In this document: piece by piece, positions 34,347-44,228 of the stretch
Numbering within the stretch: position 1 is the stretch's first letter
Layout of the letters: each line of letters begins with the position of its first letter
Source of the DNA: G963674685 sp963674685
GTDB taxonomy: Bacteria; Lernaellota; Lernaellaia; JACKCT01
NCBI GenBank assembly: GCA_963674685.2
Contig: CAXXWT010000009.1
Location: forward strand, 620,001-684,000
Direction: 5' to 3'
DNA length: 64,000 nt
The notes under the pieces: generated by a model
What the model was told of the DNA's origin: nothing
The model's input: only the letters and a program-made list of their open reading frames with translations
The model's database searches: none
Made by a program: the position numbers and the translations under genes

Positions 34347-37300
34347 TCAGTATTGGACCGTATCGGGATGGTCGCCGAAGATATATCGGTAGTTGAGGAA
34401 GATGCTGTAGGAATACATGTCGTCATAGACGAAACTGTCGTCCATGCCGATGGATACATCCGCGGCGGCGCTCAAAATGTGTTTCGGTTGTATGCGCCAG
34501 TTGATCGAGCCGAACAGGCCCAGGCCATATCCATCGTTGCCGTCTTCGATGTTATACGAGGGGCTTAAGCCAATGGAGTAATCGACGGGCTGCGTCGGGC
34601 GGTGATACCAGGTAATCGGCAGCGCATGTCCGTAGAAGGTTTCCGGCGCCCAGTAAACCGAGGCCAGGTAGGGCGTCTGATCCTCGTGATCGATGTAGCT
34701 GAATACGTAGGACGCCAGGATCGAGGCGTTTTCCACCTCGAAGGGCTGCCTGAATGTATAGCCCAGACCGGCTGTAATGAGATTGGACCTGTTCTGGTCA
34801 AGATCATAGGTGTCGCCGATGGACTCGCTCTTGAGACGGTAGGCGTACTCGCCGTGAATCGAGAAGTGATCCCACGAGGTTCCGATCAGGTTTTGGAGCG
34901 TTACGGCAATGCCGTACGCATCGGTGAAAAGCATCTCGCGCATGGACGCCACGGTTTCGCGGATGTCCGTTCGTTTCAAGTAAAGATCAAGCAGGGCGAC
35001 GTCCAGCAGATTGTAGGACAGATGACCTTCCCAGTTGCCGGTATTGTGGGTGACGGCGTTGCCGTAGAAATTGTGCGTGTAAAGGCCTTTGAGGCCGATC
35101 TCGCCGAAAAGACCGAGTTTCAGGCCGACGGTGGGGGAGAGATTCGTGACCGAGTCTTCGCCTTCCTGGAAGAACCGGCCGGCCTGCACTTTGGCGATGG
35201 CCTCCCAGCCTTCCCAGAAGCGGTACGTATAGGCCGCGCCGCCCTGAATGTATGAAACGAGATCTCCGAAACGGATGGTTTCCGAGTAGCCTGCGAAAAC
35301 GTCCAGTGTTGGGGCGCTGTCGTAGACGACTTGGGCGAGTCCCTGTTCGGCTTCCACATTGTTCGGATCAAGCTGACGCACGACCTCGTATTGGTGGATC
35401 GATGAGCGCCACATGCCCGACATGCGGTAAATGTTGGCCAGAGCCAGCCTGTAATAAATGTTGTCCGGATTCGCTTCGACGAGTTTCTCGAATTCGTATC
35501 GAGCCCGCTTGTAGCTTTCCTTGTTGTAGAGTTCGGCGGCCAACTGGGCTCTGTATTTCTCTTCAGCCTCGCTCGCAAAGAGCGAGGCGCCTTCCGGTTG
35601 ACCTCCGGGCCCTCCTTCAACACCCGGCGACGAGAAATAGGAAGCCAGCAAGGCTTCGTCGGTATAATCGATGGAATACAACTGGAGGTACTGTATGGCT
35701 TCCATATTGTTCGGATTGATGATGAGAATGCGCTTGTACTGATCGATGGCGTCATCCACGCGCCCGGACTGTTTGTAAGAGCGGGCCAGGCCCGTTCTTC
35801 CTTCCATGTTCCAGGGATCCTGCGAGGCGACGTATTCCAGGTTGATCGTGGAGTCCTGATATTGCCCGACGGCTAAAAAGCAAAGGCCGATTTCCAGGCG
35901 GACATCCGTGTTTTCCGGCTCCTGCTGGGCCAACTGCGCGTATACGGCGATGGCGGAGTCGTAATCTTCGCCGTAGTTGTAAGCTCGCGCCAGTTCCAGC
36001 TTTAATTCGAAGTCGTTCGGCTCCTGGTTGACCAGGTATTGCAGATGCTCCGCGGCTTTGGCGTATTGCGTTTTGTACGCGTAAAGCTTCGCCAGCAGGC
36101 GGCGCGTATCGGAATTCTCGGGTTCGGCGACCACGACCTTTTCGGCGTGGACGATCGCATCGTCGTAACGATCGGGATTCATGGAAAGCAGCGTCGCCAG
36201 ATAGAAATGCGCGTCCACGTTGTCGGGTTCGTATTGCAGCACGGCGTTGAATTCGTTTTCCGCCAGGCCGTTTTTCTTCATTCCCATGTACACGCGGCCG
36301 AGCGACAGGTGGGCGTCCACGTTGTTGGGCTCCAGGGTGATGGCTTCCTGGTAGGCCGCTTCGGCTTCTTCGAATTCGCCGCGTTCCAGAAGCAGTCGTC
36401 CGAGTTCGAGGCGGGCTTCGGTGTTTTTCGGATAGCGGTCGTAGAGGGTGCGGTACAGGTCGATGGCGTGTCCGTAATACCGGCGATCCCAGGAATACAA
36501 GCCGGCCAGGGCGAAACTGGCCTCGTAGTTGTTGGGATCCATCTTCAGGACGACTTCGTACTGGCGCATGGCGTCTTCAACGCGGTTGTTGTAGGTATAA
36601 AGTTTGGCCAGCGCCAGGCGGGCTTCGATGTTCGAGGGATCCTGCGCGATGATCACGCGATATTGCTTGATGGAGTCGTCGTATCTCTTGGCGTAGGACA
36701 GAGTTTGCGCGTACTCGGCGCGGAGATCCAGGTTTCCCGGACGGCGGGAAAGCAGCCACTGATATTGCTGGATGGAAGCGTTGAAGCGTTGCGTCCAGGA
36801 ATAGAGCCTCGCCAGGCGCAGCCGCATGTCGAAGTTTTCCGGATCCTGTTTCAGAATTTCGATGCATTCATAAATCGCGGCGTTATACGTTCCCTTGTCG
36901 TAGGTGTAAATTTCGGCAAGGGCCAGGCGCGCGGCGGTGTGATTGGGATCGTATTCCAGGATGCGGCGGTATTCCCTGACCGCTTCCTTGTAACGGTTAT
37001 GGGCCGCGTATTCCTGGGCGAGCATAAAGCGGACGTCCGTATTGCCCGGGTCGTCTTCGAGAATGCCCTGCATCTGAGCGATGTTGGCGGGGTATTCTCC
37101 GTAAACGCCGTAGACGTCGCCCCAGTCGTTGGTCAGAAGCCACCAGGCCCGGTGATAATCTCCCGTCGCCGCGATGTACCGGCGGGAAAGGAGGTAATGG
37201 TTGTAGGAAAGCTCGGTGAACGAGTTGGAATTGGCGGGGTCGATTTCCAGCGCCTTGCGGTGCATCACGATGGCTTTTTCGTATTCGCCGTTTTTGCGGT

Positions 37301-39659
37301 CGATGATGCCCAGGCCGTAATAGGCGGCGACGGATTCTTCGTCGGCGGCCAGAACTTCCCGGTATTCGAGCTTGGCTTTGTCGTATTGATCCGTCAGACG
37401 GTAAACATCGCCGAGGCCGAGGTGCGCGTTCGTCTGGTGGGAAGAACTGTTGAGCACCTGATTATAGGTTTCTTCCGCCAGCGTGTATTCCTCTTCCATT
37501 TGATAAGCCTGGGCGAGGGCAAGGCGGATTTCGGTTCTGGAAGGATCTTCGTTGAGCTGGTCGACCAGTTCGGCGATGACCTCTTCGCCTCTTCCGGCGT
37601 AGACCTTCGTTTTGACCATTTCGATGTAAAGGTCTTCGTCCTTGGGGTTTTTCGCGATCAGGATCTGAAATTCGTTGATGGATTCGTCATAGCGCTCGGT
37701 CCACGAATAAAGTCTGGCCAGCAACAAGCGAATCTGGTCGTCGTCCGGATCCTGTGTGAGAATGTAGCGGCATTCCTGGATGCCCTTGGCGTAATAATCC
37801 CTGTCTTGCGCGTAAACGTTTGCCAGCTTGCGGTGAAGGTCCAGGTCCGTAAACCTGAGCACCAGGGCTTTTTCGAGGGTGTCGATGGCTTTGATGACGT
37901 CCTGCTGGTAGGCGTAGGCGTCGCCCAGAGCGCCGATGACTTCCATGTTTTGCGGCGCGATGGCGGCGGCCCGCCGGACGGCGTCGATGCTTTTTTCGTT
38001 GTCGCCCATCTTGCCGTAAACCACGGAAAGTCCCAGGTAACCCGATACGTCGTTGGGATCCGCTTTGATGGCTTCGTCGTACTGCGCCACGGCGCCTTCG
38101 TAATCTTTGTGTTCCGTATGGATTTCGGCTAAAACGATGCGCGGTTTGGGCTCATCGGGAAATTCCTTGCTGCATTTTTCCAAGATTCCCACGGCCTTGT
38201 TGTAACTCATCGTCGCTTCGATGCCGGCAAATACCCACCGGACGCGGTCGATAATGCCGAGCCACTGGCTTTCGATGCGCGCGGCCAGTTCGTCCTTGCG
38301 CTTTTGCGCGGCGACGGATTTGATGTTGTACGCCTGCGCCAGACCGATTTGCGCTTCCATGCGGACCTTGGGGTCGTCCGTGTCCACGGCGTCTTTGTAC
38401 ATGTCGATGGAATCGTCGAATTGACCGGTTTGCGCGTAAAGCTCCGCTTTGAGCAGCTTGGCCTCGGCGTCTTTGGGCAGGGCGCTGATGGCTCTGTCCA
38501 CCTCGGCAATGGCGGAATCGTAGTTGCCGGCGTCCCTGAGCGCTTTGACGTATTCCAGGCGGATATCCTGATTGTCGGGATCGGCTTCCAGCATGGCGCG
38601 ATACTGAGCTTCGGCTTCGGCGGAATTGTTGGAAAGCGAGTATATTCGGCTGAGGAGTTTCCTGGCTTCGAAGTTGTTGGGATCGTCTTCGAGAATCTCG
38701 TTGCAGGTTTTGATGGCCTTGGGATAGCTGGCTTCATCCCATGAGTAGAGATTGGCCAGGATGATTTTCGTCTCCGCGTTGGCCGGTTCCTGTTCGGCGG
38801 CTTTTTCGTAGGCGTCGATAGCTTCACGGGTTCTTTTCTGCGCGGCGTAGGCATTGCCGATCCCACGCAGCGCGACAATATTTTCCGGATCCTTTTCCAG
38901 AACCATGCGGTAGGTGAGAACGGCGTCGGCGTATCGCTGGGAGTATGTGTAGGCTTCGCCGAGGCCCAATAGCGCCTTGTCCGTCAGTTTCGGCTTGAGG
39001 GACAGGAGATTGAACTGATTGGTCGCCTCGTCGTACATTTTGGCGTACATCAGGACGTACGCATACTCCAGGCGCAGATCGTCATTGTTCGGATCGAGTT
39101 TCAGAACGGCTTGATAACTTTGGGCCGCCTCGGCGTGCCGGCCCATCCAGGACTGCACGCGCGCGTAGATGAGAAGGGTCTTTTTATCTTCCGGGTCCTG
39201 CTGCAGAACTTTCTGGCAGGCCTCAAGCGATTTGTCGTAAGTGTCTTTTTCCCAGGAATATACCTCCGCCAGTTCCTTGAGGGCCGTTATATTGTTGGGC
39301 TCGATTTTCAAGAGTTCATTGTATTGCTCGACGGCGTTGGCCGAGTCGTTTTCCCACTGATATACCTGCGCAAGGTGAAGGCGTACGACGCCGTCGTTCG
39401 GATCCTGTTCGATAACCTCCTTGTATACGGAAACGGCCATGCTGTTCTTGCCGAGGGCGTAGTAACAGTCGCCAAGGCGTTTTTTAGCCTCCAGGTTTCC
39501 CGGATTTTCTTCCAGCGCTTTCGTGAAAGAGCCGATGGCCTGGCCGAAGTTGTTTTTCCCGTAGTGCTTGAGGCCGTCCTCGTAGTCATCCGCAAGAAGC
39601 GGCGGGGGGAGGACGGTCAACCACGCAAGAAAGGCGAGGAATATCGCAAAGCGTCTCAT
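34347..39659 (-). CDS. Giant TPR protein with C-terminal outer-membrane barrel (BcsC/PgaA/PelB-like exporter)
   Basis: The 1770-residue protein has a signal peptide (ends near LLADD). Several dozen tandem TPR units of 34-36 residues fill most of its length (typical unit phrases: LEYAYVLMYAKMY, EQEPENTDVRLEIG). The last 300 residues are aromatic-rich alternating strands ending RYIFGDHPDTVQY, a beta-barrel. This is the layout of exopolysaccharide exporters BcsC, PgaA and PelB: periplasmic TPR scaffold plus outer-membrane pore. It lies directly downstream of synthase, glycosidase and deacetylase genes, which supports that role. It is larger than BcsC (about 1150 residues) or PelB (about 1190). 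Confidence 0.88.
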   Translation of the reverse strand: MRRFAIFLAFLAWLTVLPPPLLADDYEDGLKHYGKNNFGQAIGSFTKALEENPGNLEAKKRLGDCYYALGKNSMAVSVYKEVIEQDPNDGVVRLHLAQVYQWENDSANAVEQYNELLKIEPNNITALKELAEVYSWEKDTYDKSLEACQKVLQQDPEDKKTLLIYARVQSWMGRHAEAAQSYQAVLKLDPNNDDLRLEYAYVLMYAKMYDEATNQFNLLSLKPKLTDKALLGLGEAYTYSQRYADAVLTYRMVLEKDPENIVALRGIGNAYAAQKRTREAIDAYEKAAEQEPANAETKIILANLYSWDEASYPKAIKTCNEILEDDPNNFEARKLLSRIYSLSNNSAEAEAQYRAMLEADPDNQDIRLEYVKALRDAGNYDSAIAEVDRAISALPKDAEAKLLKAELYAQTGQFDDSIDMYKDAVDTDDPKVRMEAQIGLAQAYNIKSVAAQKRKDELAARIESQWLGIIDRVRWVFAGIEATMSYNKAVGILEKCSKEFPDEPKPRIVLAEIHTEHKDYEGAVAQYDEAIKADPNDVSGYLGLSVVYGKMGDNEKSIDAVRRAAAIAPQNMEVIGALGDAYAYQQDVIKAIDTLEKALVLRFTDLDLHRKLANVYAQDRDYYAKGIQECRYILTQDPDDDQIRLLLARLYSWTERYDESINEFQILIAKNPKDEDLYIEMVKTKVYAGRGEEVIAELVDQLNEDPSRTEIRLALAQAYQMEEEYTLAEETYNQVLNSSSHQTNAHLGLGDVYRLTDQYDKAKLEYREVLAADEESVAAYYGLGIIDRKNGEYEKAIVMHRKALEIDPANSNSFTELSYNHYLLSRRYIAATGDYHRAWWLLTNDWGDVYGVYGEYPANIAQMQGILEDDPGNTDVRFMLAQEYAAHNRYKEAVREYRRILEYDPNHTAARLALAEIYTYDKGTYNAAIYECIEILKQDPENFDMRLRLARLYSWTQRFNASIQQYQWLLSRRPGNLDLRAEYAQTLSYAKRYDDSIKQYRVIIAQDPSNIEARLALAKLYTYNNRVEDAMRQYEVVLKMDPNNYEASFALAGLYSWDRRYYGHAIDLYRTLYDRYPKNTEARLELGRLLLERGEFEEAEAAYQEAITLEPNNVDAHLSLGRVYMGMKKNGLAENEFNAVLQYEPDNVDAHFYLATLLSMNPDRYDDAIVHAEKVVVAEPENSDTRRLLAKLYAYKTQYAKAAEHLQYLVNQEPNDFELKLELARAYNYGEDYDSAIAVYAQLAQQEPENTDVRLEIGLCFLAVGQYQDSTINLEYVASQDPWNMEGRTGLARSYKQSGRVDDAIDQYKRILIINPNNMEAIQYLQLYSIDYTDEALLASYFSSPGVEGGPGGQPEGASLFASEAEEKYRAQLAAELYNKESYKRARYEFEKLVEANPDNIYYRLALANIYRMSGMWRSSIHQYEVVRQLDPNNVEAEQGLAQVVYDSAPTLDVFAGYSETIRFGDLVSYIQGGAAYTYRFWEGWEAIAKVQAGRFFQEGEDSVTNLSPTVGLKLGLFGEIGLKGLYTHNFYGNAVTHNTGNWEGHLSYNLLDVALLDLYLKRTDIRETVASMREMLFTDAYGIAVTLQNLIGTSWDHFSIHGEYAYRLKSESIGDTYDLDQNRSNLITAGLGYTFRQPFEVENASILASYVFSYIDHEDQTPYLASVYWAPETFYGHALPITWYHRPTQPVDYSIGLSPSYNIEDGNDGYGLGLFGSINWRIQPKHILSAAADVSIGMDDSFVYDDMYSYSIFLNYRYIFGDHPDTVQY

Positions 39660-39704
39660 TCCAAATGCCCCTTTTCGGGTTGTTGATGACGTGCGGAGAT
39701 CATT

Positions 39705-40859
39705 TCAGTTCACCGCCTTGCCATGATCGTTATAAGTTCTCAGCGCGAGCAGGGCTTCCAGATTGTCGAACGAGTATATCTCGTCGTCGCAGAAGGAGCC
39801 GTACATCGGGCTGATCGGATTTCTATGCTGGAACGCCTGAAGGCGTTTGATAACCTTGGCCGCGAACTCCATATCATTACAGCGAAGGGCGTATCTGGTC
39901 AAAAGTGCGTAGACGCTCGTCGATTCAAAAAATTTCGTCGCTTCGCCGCTCAACGCGTTGTATTCGGCGTATATTACGCCGTCTTCTTCCAGTTTCTCTT
40001 TGAAGAAATTCAGCAATTCGCGCGTGTCGTCGGGGGAGGCGGTCAGGAAGAGGCCGCAATATAATTGATTGATGGTGTTTTGCGTGTGGCCGAAATAAGA
40101 GCTTCTTTCGAAATCATATCCCTCATAAAACAGGCCGGTTCCCAACTGACCGTTTTTGAGAAGCTGATAATTGCGTGTAAGAATTGTTTTCCAGCCGGCG
40201 TCATGTTTGGATATTTTCAGCATGGTCGGCAGGTCCAGGTAGGACAGCTGCGCCTGTTTCGCGACGGTATGGGCGCCCCAGTCGCGCCAGTTGACGAAAT
40301 CCCTCATGGTCGAATCGACGGTTTCGTATTGCTGAATGGCTTGCGAGACCTGCATGGCGTAATCCAGGTGCGGCTTCTTTCCCCAACGGTCATAAGCGTC
40401 CAGGCACGCCCCGGCAATACGCAGATCGTCCACGCTGGCCGTGGAGTTGGCCGTCAACTGCGCGTCGGATGTGATTTTCCAAAAAAACAAACCGATTTGT
40501 CCCACGAAATTCATTTTTACGAACCGAAGCTGATTGTCGAACAGTTCTATGTCATTCGCGGCGACGGCGTAATTCATCATCAGACCGGTGCTTTCGGATA
40601 AAAGGCCGGATCGCCTGAAATCGTCTGAACTGTACTTTTTAAAAAACCAATAATTCCTGACTTTCGAGTTCGTGTATATTCCTCCGTCGGCGGTCATCAT
40701 GCGTTTTTCCAAAAAAGCTCTGCACACGGTTTCCGCCTTCACCGGATCAAGGGGCTTCCAACACCAGGCCACGGAGGCCAGGGAAACAAGCAGCATGGCG
40801 ATGCCGATCACAAAGCATCGCGTCCATTGAAATTTCAAAAAGCCGCGATGGGCGGGCAT
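39705..40859 (-). CDS. Glycoside hydrolase family 8-like periplasmic enzyme
   Basis: The 384-residue protein has an N-terminal membrane/signal helix and an (alpha/alpha)6-type body. The segment LLSESTGLMMNYAVAANDIELFDN corresponds to the GH8 region containing the catalytic acid Glu, and SVDDLRIAGACLDAYDRWG to the conserved Asp-rich helix of GH8 (as in BcsZ). It would trim or release the exported polysaccharide. It starts 3 bases after the synthase stop and ends about 45 bases before the exporter. Residues of GH8 enzymes outside these motifs are not obvious, so family placement is moderately sure. Confidence 0.78.
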   Translation of the reverse strand: MPAHRGFLKFQWTRCFVIGIAMLLVSLASVAWCWKPLDPVKAETVCRAFLEKRMMTADGGIYTNSKVRNYWFFKKYSSDDFRRSGLLSESTGLMMNYAVAANDIELFDNQLRFVKMNFVGQIGLFFWKITSDAQLTANSTASVDDLRIAGACLDAYDRWGKKPHLDYAMQVSQAIQQYETVDSTMRDFVNWRDWGAHTVAKQAQLSYLDLPTMLKISKHDAGWKTILTRNYQLLKNGQLGTGLFYEGYDFERSSYFGHTQNTINQLYCGLFLTASPDDTRELLNFFKEKLEEDGVIYAEYNALSGEATKFFESTSVYALLTRYALRCNDMEFAAKVIKRLQAFQHRNPISPMYGSFCDDEIYSFDNLEALLALRTYNDHGKAVN

Positions 40860-40862
40860 TTT

Positions 40863-42136
40863 TTACTCCGCTTGTTTTTCCTGGATTCTGTAGCGAACGG
40901 TTTTGACCCATTCCGTCTTTTTTCTCCTTGTTATGATATCGAGATAAACCGAGCGCAGGACCACGACAATCCATAGCTGGCAATAAGTAACGTACATTAT
41001 GAATGATAAGAAAACGTTTTTAAACGATTCCTCCTCCTCCAGGCTGACGGCGATAAGCGTTTGCAGGAAAAACAGCATCATCGCCAAAAACCAGATGAAG
41101 GCGAAGGGGCCGACCAGTCCGAGTTTCACGATTCCCAGCAGGCCCAAAACGGCGATCACGTCGGAAAGAACCAGCGCGAAAAAAAACATGTAATAGAGGC
41201 TGAACATGTAGAAAAGATCGACCATGATGCGGCGATTTTTCATCTGAAAAGCCACGCGCAGAAATTTACGGATGATGTAGTTGATCCCTTGCGCCCATCG
41301 GGTTCGCTGGCGGATGAATGTTTTGATGTCCTCGGGCTCCTGCTCCCAGGTCACGGCGTAGGGAATGAACTTGATTCGGTAGCCCATCTCGTACAGGCGG
41401 ATGGAAAGCTCCGCGTCTTCCGCGATGGCGTCTTCGTCGAATCGGCCCGCTTTATCCAGAACCTTGCGCCAGATGACGTAATTGGTTCCGGGCAGCGTGG
41501 CGAGGTTGAACATCTTGTACCGGCCGCCCTGGATGATCCACTGGAAGGTGATGAATTCGATGTTGATAAAGGGCGTCAAATATCCCCGGTCTTTGTTGAT
41601 GGTGCGGACTTTGCCCAAAACGGCGCCCAGTTTCGGATTTTCCAGAAGGTTGGCGACCAGGTTGAACAAGGAATCGGGCTCGGGTGGTTGTCGGCGTCGA
41701 AGATGGCGATGACGTCGCCCATGGAATGCTCCAGGCCGATATTCAGCGCGCGGCTTTTGCCTTTGCCGCCTTCGCCCTTGGGGATGTCGACGAGTTTGAC
41801 TTCGCGGTGGCGGCGGGCCATGCGCGCCGTGATCTCCGCCGTGTCGTCATCGCTGCCGTCGTTGATGATGAGAATTTCCATGCGTTCCTTGGGGTAGAGC
41901 ATGGCCAGCATGGACTGGATGGTTCTTTCGATCACGATCCCTTCGTTGTGGCATGGAATGAGAATGGAAACGAAGGGGAAGGGGAACGGCTCGCTGGTGA
42001 TGCGATCCTTTTCCTTCTCGGCGCTGACGCCGTTCATGAAGGCGAAGAAGGTCAGGATCACGTTGAACAGCAAAAAGAGCCAGATGCCGATTGCCGACGA
42101 CAAGAAGGCCAGATCTATGTAAACACTGGTATACAT
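40863..42136 (-). pseudogene. Processive GT2 polysaccharide synthase, interrupted by a 1-base frameshift
   Basis: Two frames together encode a family 2 glycosyltransferase of the PgaC/cellulose-synthase type. The first part has a membrane helix pair, SILIPCHNEG, INDGSDDD and FDADN. The second has the acceptor-side motif in DAIAEDAELS and the QRTRW signature, then four or five membrane helices. At about 41680/41681 one base is missing: restoring one G after CACCCG would give HPEPDSLFNLVANLL and a continuous protein of about 424 residues. The ATG at 42136 follows the deacetylase stop by one base. Either a real inactivating mutation or a sequence error. Confidence 0.9.
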
Positions 42137-42137
42137 T

Positions 42138-44195
42138 TTATATATCTTCCCCTTTACGGGACGCCATCCATTTTCTGGCTCCGGCAAATGTCTTTCTTGT
42201 GATCAGGTAAACCCAAAGGAACAGAAAAGTGACCAGGGTCAGCATTCCGAGGATCAACAAGGCCAGGGCGACGGGATTCGTTACGCCGGACACCGTGGGC
42301 CTGAAAACGGTGAGATTCGACAGGCTGATTTTCGGGCGCTGATAGGACCCTTGAAGAACCTGTGTTTCTCTTTGGCGCAATGAAACGTACTTGTGTATGT
42401 CGCCGGTGACGGTTCCGAACGAATAATTCTCGCTGAGAACGTCTCCGTGGCTGCCGAAGGTCAGTTCGTGTTTGTATTGCGCGTCCAGGGTGAGAATCAC
42501 TTCGCTGATTCCCGTGACAACCACGCGGTCCCGCGTCGTGACCTTGTTGTTGAAATCAGCCAGCGACACGAATTCCCAGTCGTCTTTTTTCAAACCGTCC
42601 ACGATCTGCTCCAGCAGGCCCAGATCCAGGAAGGTGTGAAAGAAAAAGCTGGCCCAGCCGTCCCGGACCACCTTGGTGGCTTTCGCGTCGATCAGAAGCG
42701 CTTCGGGAGTTCTGCCCGCGTCCGGATTCACGTATCCCAGACTTTCCGGGATGATGATCTGCTTGAATTTGTCGGATTTGATCAGATAGGGGAAGAATTG
42801 GTCGGAGCCGAAAAACTCCACGGGCATGCGGCGTTCCACCGCCGTCGTGAAGTAGTTGGCAAAAACCCGGTAATCCACCTGGCCGGCGGCGTAGTGGGGC
42901 GTCGTCCAGGCAATCGGATAAATGCCGTTTAAGAAGCATTCATTCAATGCCCGTTCGATGCGCGTCGATGTGAAGGTGGCGTCGTCGCCGGATATCGGCA
43001 TGTTTTCGGGTAGATTCCAAAACTCGTAATCCACGGCGGTTTCGCCGGCTATCTGATGCGTGTATCCATGAAGAATCACGGAGCCGCCGCGGCTGGTCAG
43101 GTACTTGATCGTGTTGACGAACTCGGGATCGTCGGAAAGATAGATCGTTTCGTCGGAAGCGGGATTGACGTAAACCGGCGTGAGGGTAAACGCAAAAGGG
43201 ACGCCTTTTTCATACAACAAATCCGCGGCCAGTTTCAGCGGTCCGGCCTGACGTTTGGCGTGGATGTCTTCAAGGCGTACGAAAGCGCTGTATTTCTGCT
43301 TGTGATCCTGGCCCAGGAAGTCGTGCAGAACGTCGGCCAGCGCCAGGTACGCTCCGCCTTCCGTCGCGTAAGCCAGAGCGTCCGACGCCACGTACCATAA
43401 ATTGTCCGCCTGAACGATATAAGGCAGTTCGATCGAAGGAGGCGCCGGCGCTTTTTTCGGAAGCAGTTCGCTCATGAAATTCGGATCGAGAAGATCGTAT
43501 GCCCTGATCGGCTTGACGGCGCTTCCGATGGGCATTTCCGGCAGCACGGTGTCCATGGTCGGGCTTTCCATGGGGGATTCGGGAGTTCCCGGCATCAGGT
43601 TCTGGCCGTATTCGGCGGGTTTGATCGGATCGTCGACGTATTTGGCCGTGGCCAGAACTTTCGCCGGATTCGGGTTGTTGATTTTGACGGCGAAGGTATG
43701 CAGATCGATTTTGGCCAGACGCTGGTTTTTATAAACGACATCGTTGGTCAGGTGGTTGTTCTCGTCGTCGACGAGACCGAAGCCCCATTTGTCCATGCTG
43801 TGCCGGTTTTGCATTCTTTCGAGATTGGCGCCGATCCACATGACGGGTATCTTCGCTTCGTACAGATCGTCAATCAAATAACTCGGAAGAGGTTGTCCCA
43901 GTTTCGTTCCGACGTAGAAAACGAACGAGAAATCGTCGATTCTTCCCTTTTCATAGTCGGCGGTGGAGACTTTGGACAAGGAAACGTTGAAATGGCAAAG
44001 CAATTGGGCGAGGGATTCGGCGCTCGCCATTTCTTCCTGAAGACTGAGGCCGCTTCCGGGAACGTCGTAAATAATCAAAACGGACTTGCCGCCGGGACCG
44101 ACGTATTCCTGGGTCGGTTTGAATTGCAGGAAAACAACGTAAAGCACCCCCAGGATCAGAGCCAAACCGATGAAGGGGATTAAAATTATCCGCAT
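42138..44195 (-). CDS. Bitopic DUF2334 polysaccharide deacetylase-like protein
   Basis: The 685-residue protein has an N-terminal membrane helix, an extracytoplasmic region, the DUF2334 domain (FVRLEDIHAK, FTLTPVYVNP, ILHGYTHQ, WTTPHYAAGQVDY) and a C-terminal membrane helix. DUF2334 belongs to the carbohydrate-esterase-4-like deacetylase fold, with the Asp and His residues probably binding metal. Adjacent to the synthase, it could remove acetyl groups during export, as PgaB or PelA do. The stop lies one base before the synthase start. A residue-level proof of catalysis is not possible by eye. Confidence 0.8.
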   Translation of the reverse strand: MRIILIPFIGLALILGVLYVVFLQFKPTQEYVGPGGKSVLIIYDVPGSGLSLQEEMASAESLAQLLCHFNVSLSKVSTADYEKGRIDDFSFVFYVGTKLGQPLPSYLIDDLYEAKIPVMWIGANLERMQNRHSMDKWGFGLVDDENNHLTNDVVYKNQRLAKIDLHTFAVKINNPNPAKVLATAKYVDDPIKPAEYGQNLMPGTPESPMESPTMDTVLPEMPIGSAVKPIRAYDLLDPNFMSELLPKKAPAPPSIELPYIVQADNLWYVASDALAYATEGGAYLALADVLHDFLGQDHKQKYSAFVRLEDIHAKRQAGPLKLAADLLYEKGVPFAFTLTPVYVNPASDETIYLSDDPEFVNTIKYLTSRGGSVILHGYTHQIAGETAVDYEFWNLPENMPISGDDATFTSTRIERALNECFLNGIYPIAWTTPHYAAGQVDYRVFANYFTTAVERRMPVEFFGSDQFFPYLIKSDKFKQIIIPESLGYVNPDAGRTPEALLIDAKATKVVRDGWASFFFHTFLDLGLLEQIVDGLKKDDWEFVSLADFNNKVTTRDRVVVTGISEVILTLDAQYKHELTFGSHGDVLSENYSFGTVTGDIHKYVSLRQRETQVLQGSYQRPKISLSNLTVFRPTVSGVTNPVALALLILGMLTLVTFLFLWVYLITRKTFAGARKWMASRKGEDI

Positions 44196-44228
44196 TTACT
44201 TACTTGCCCTGCTTCCAATCACGACGCA

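Noticed and set aside
36039..38132. 697-codon open frame on the plus strand inside the giant TPR gene
   Set aside because: It is the reverse reading of TPR-coding repeats; composition is a shadow of the minus-strand gene, with no ribosome site or family resemblance.
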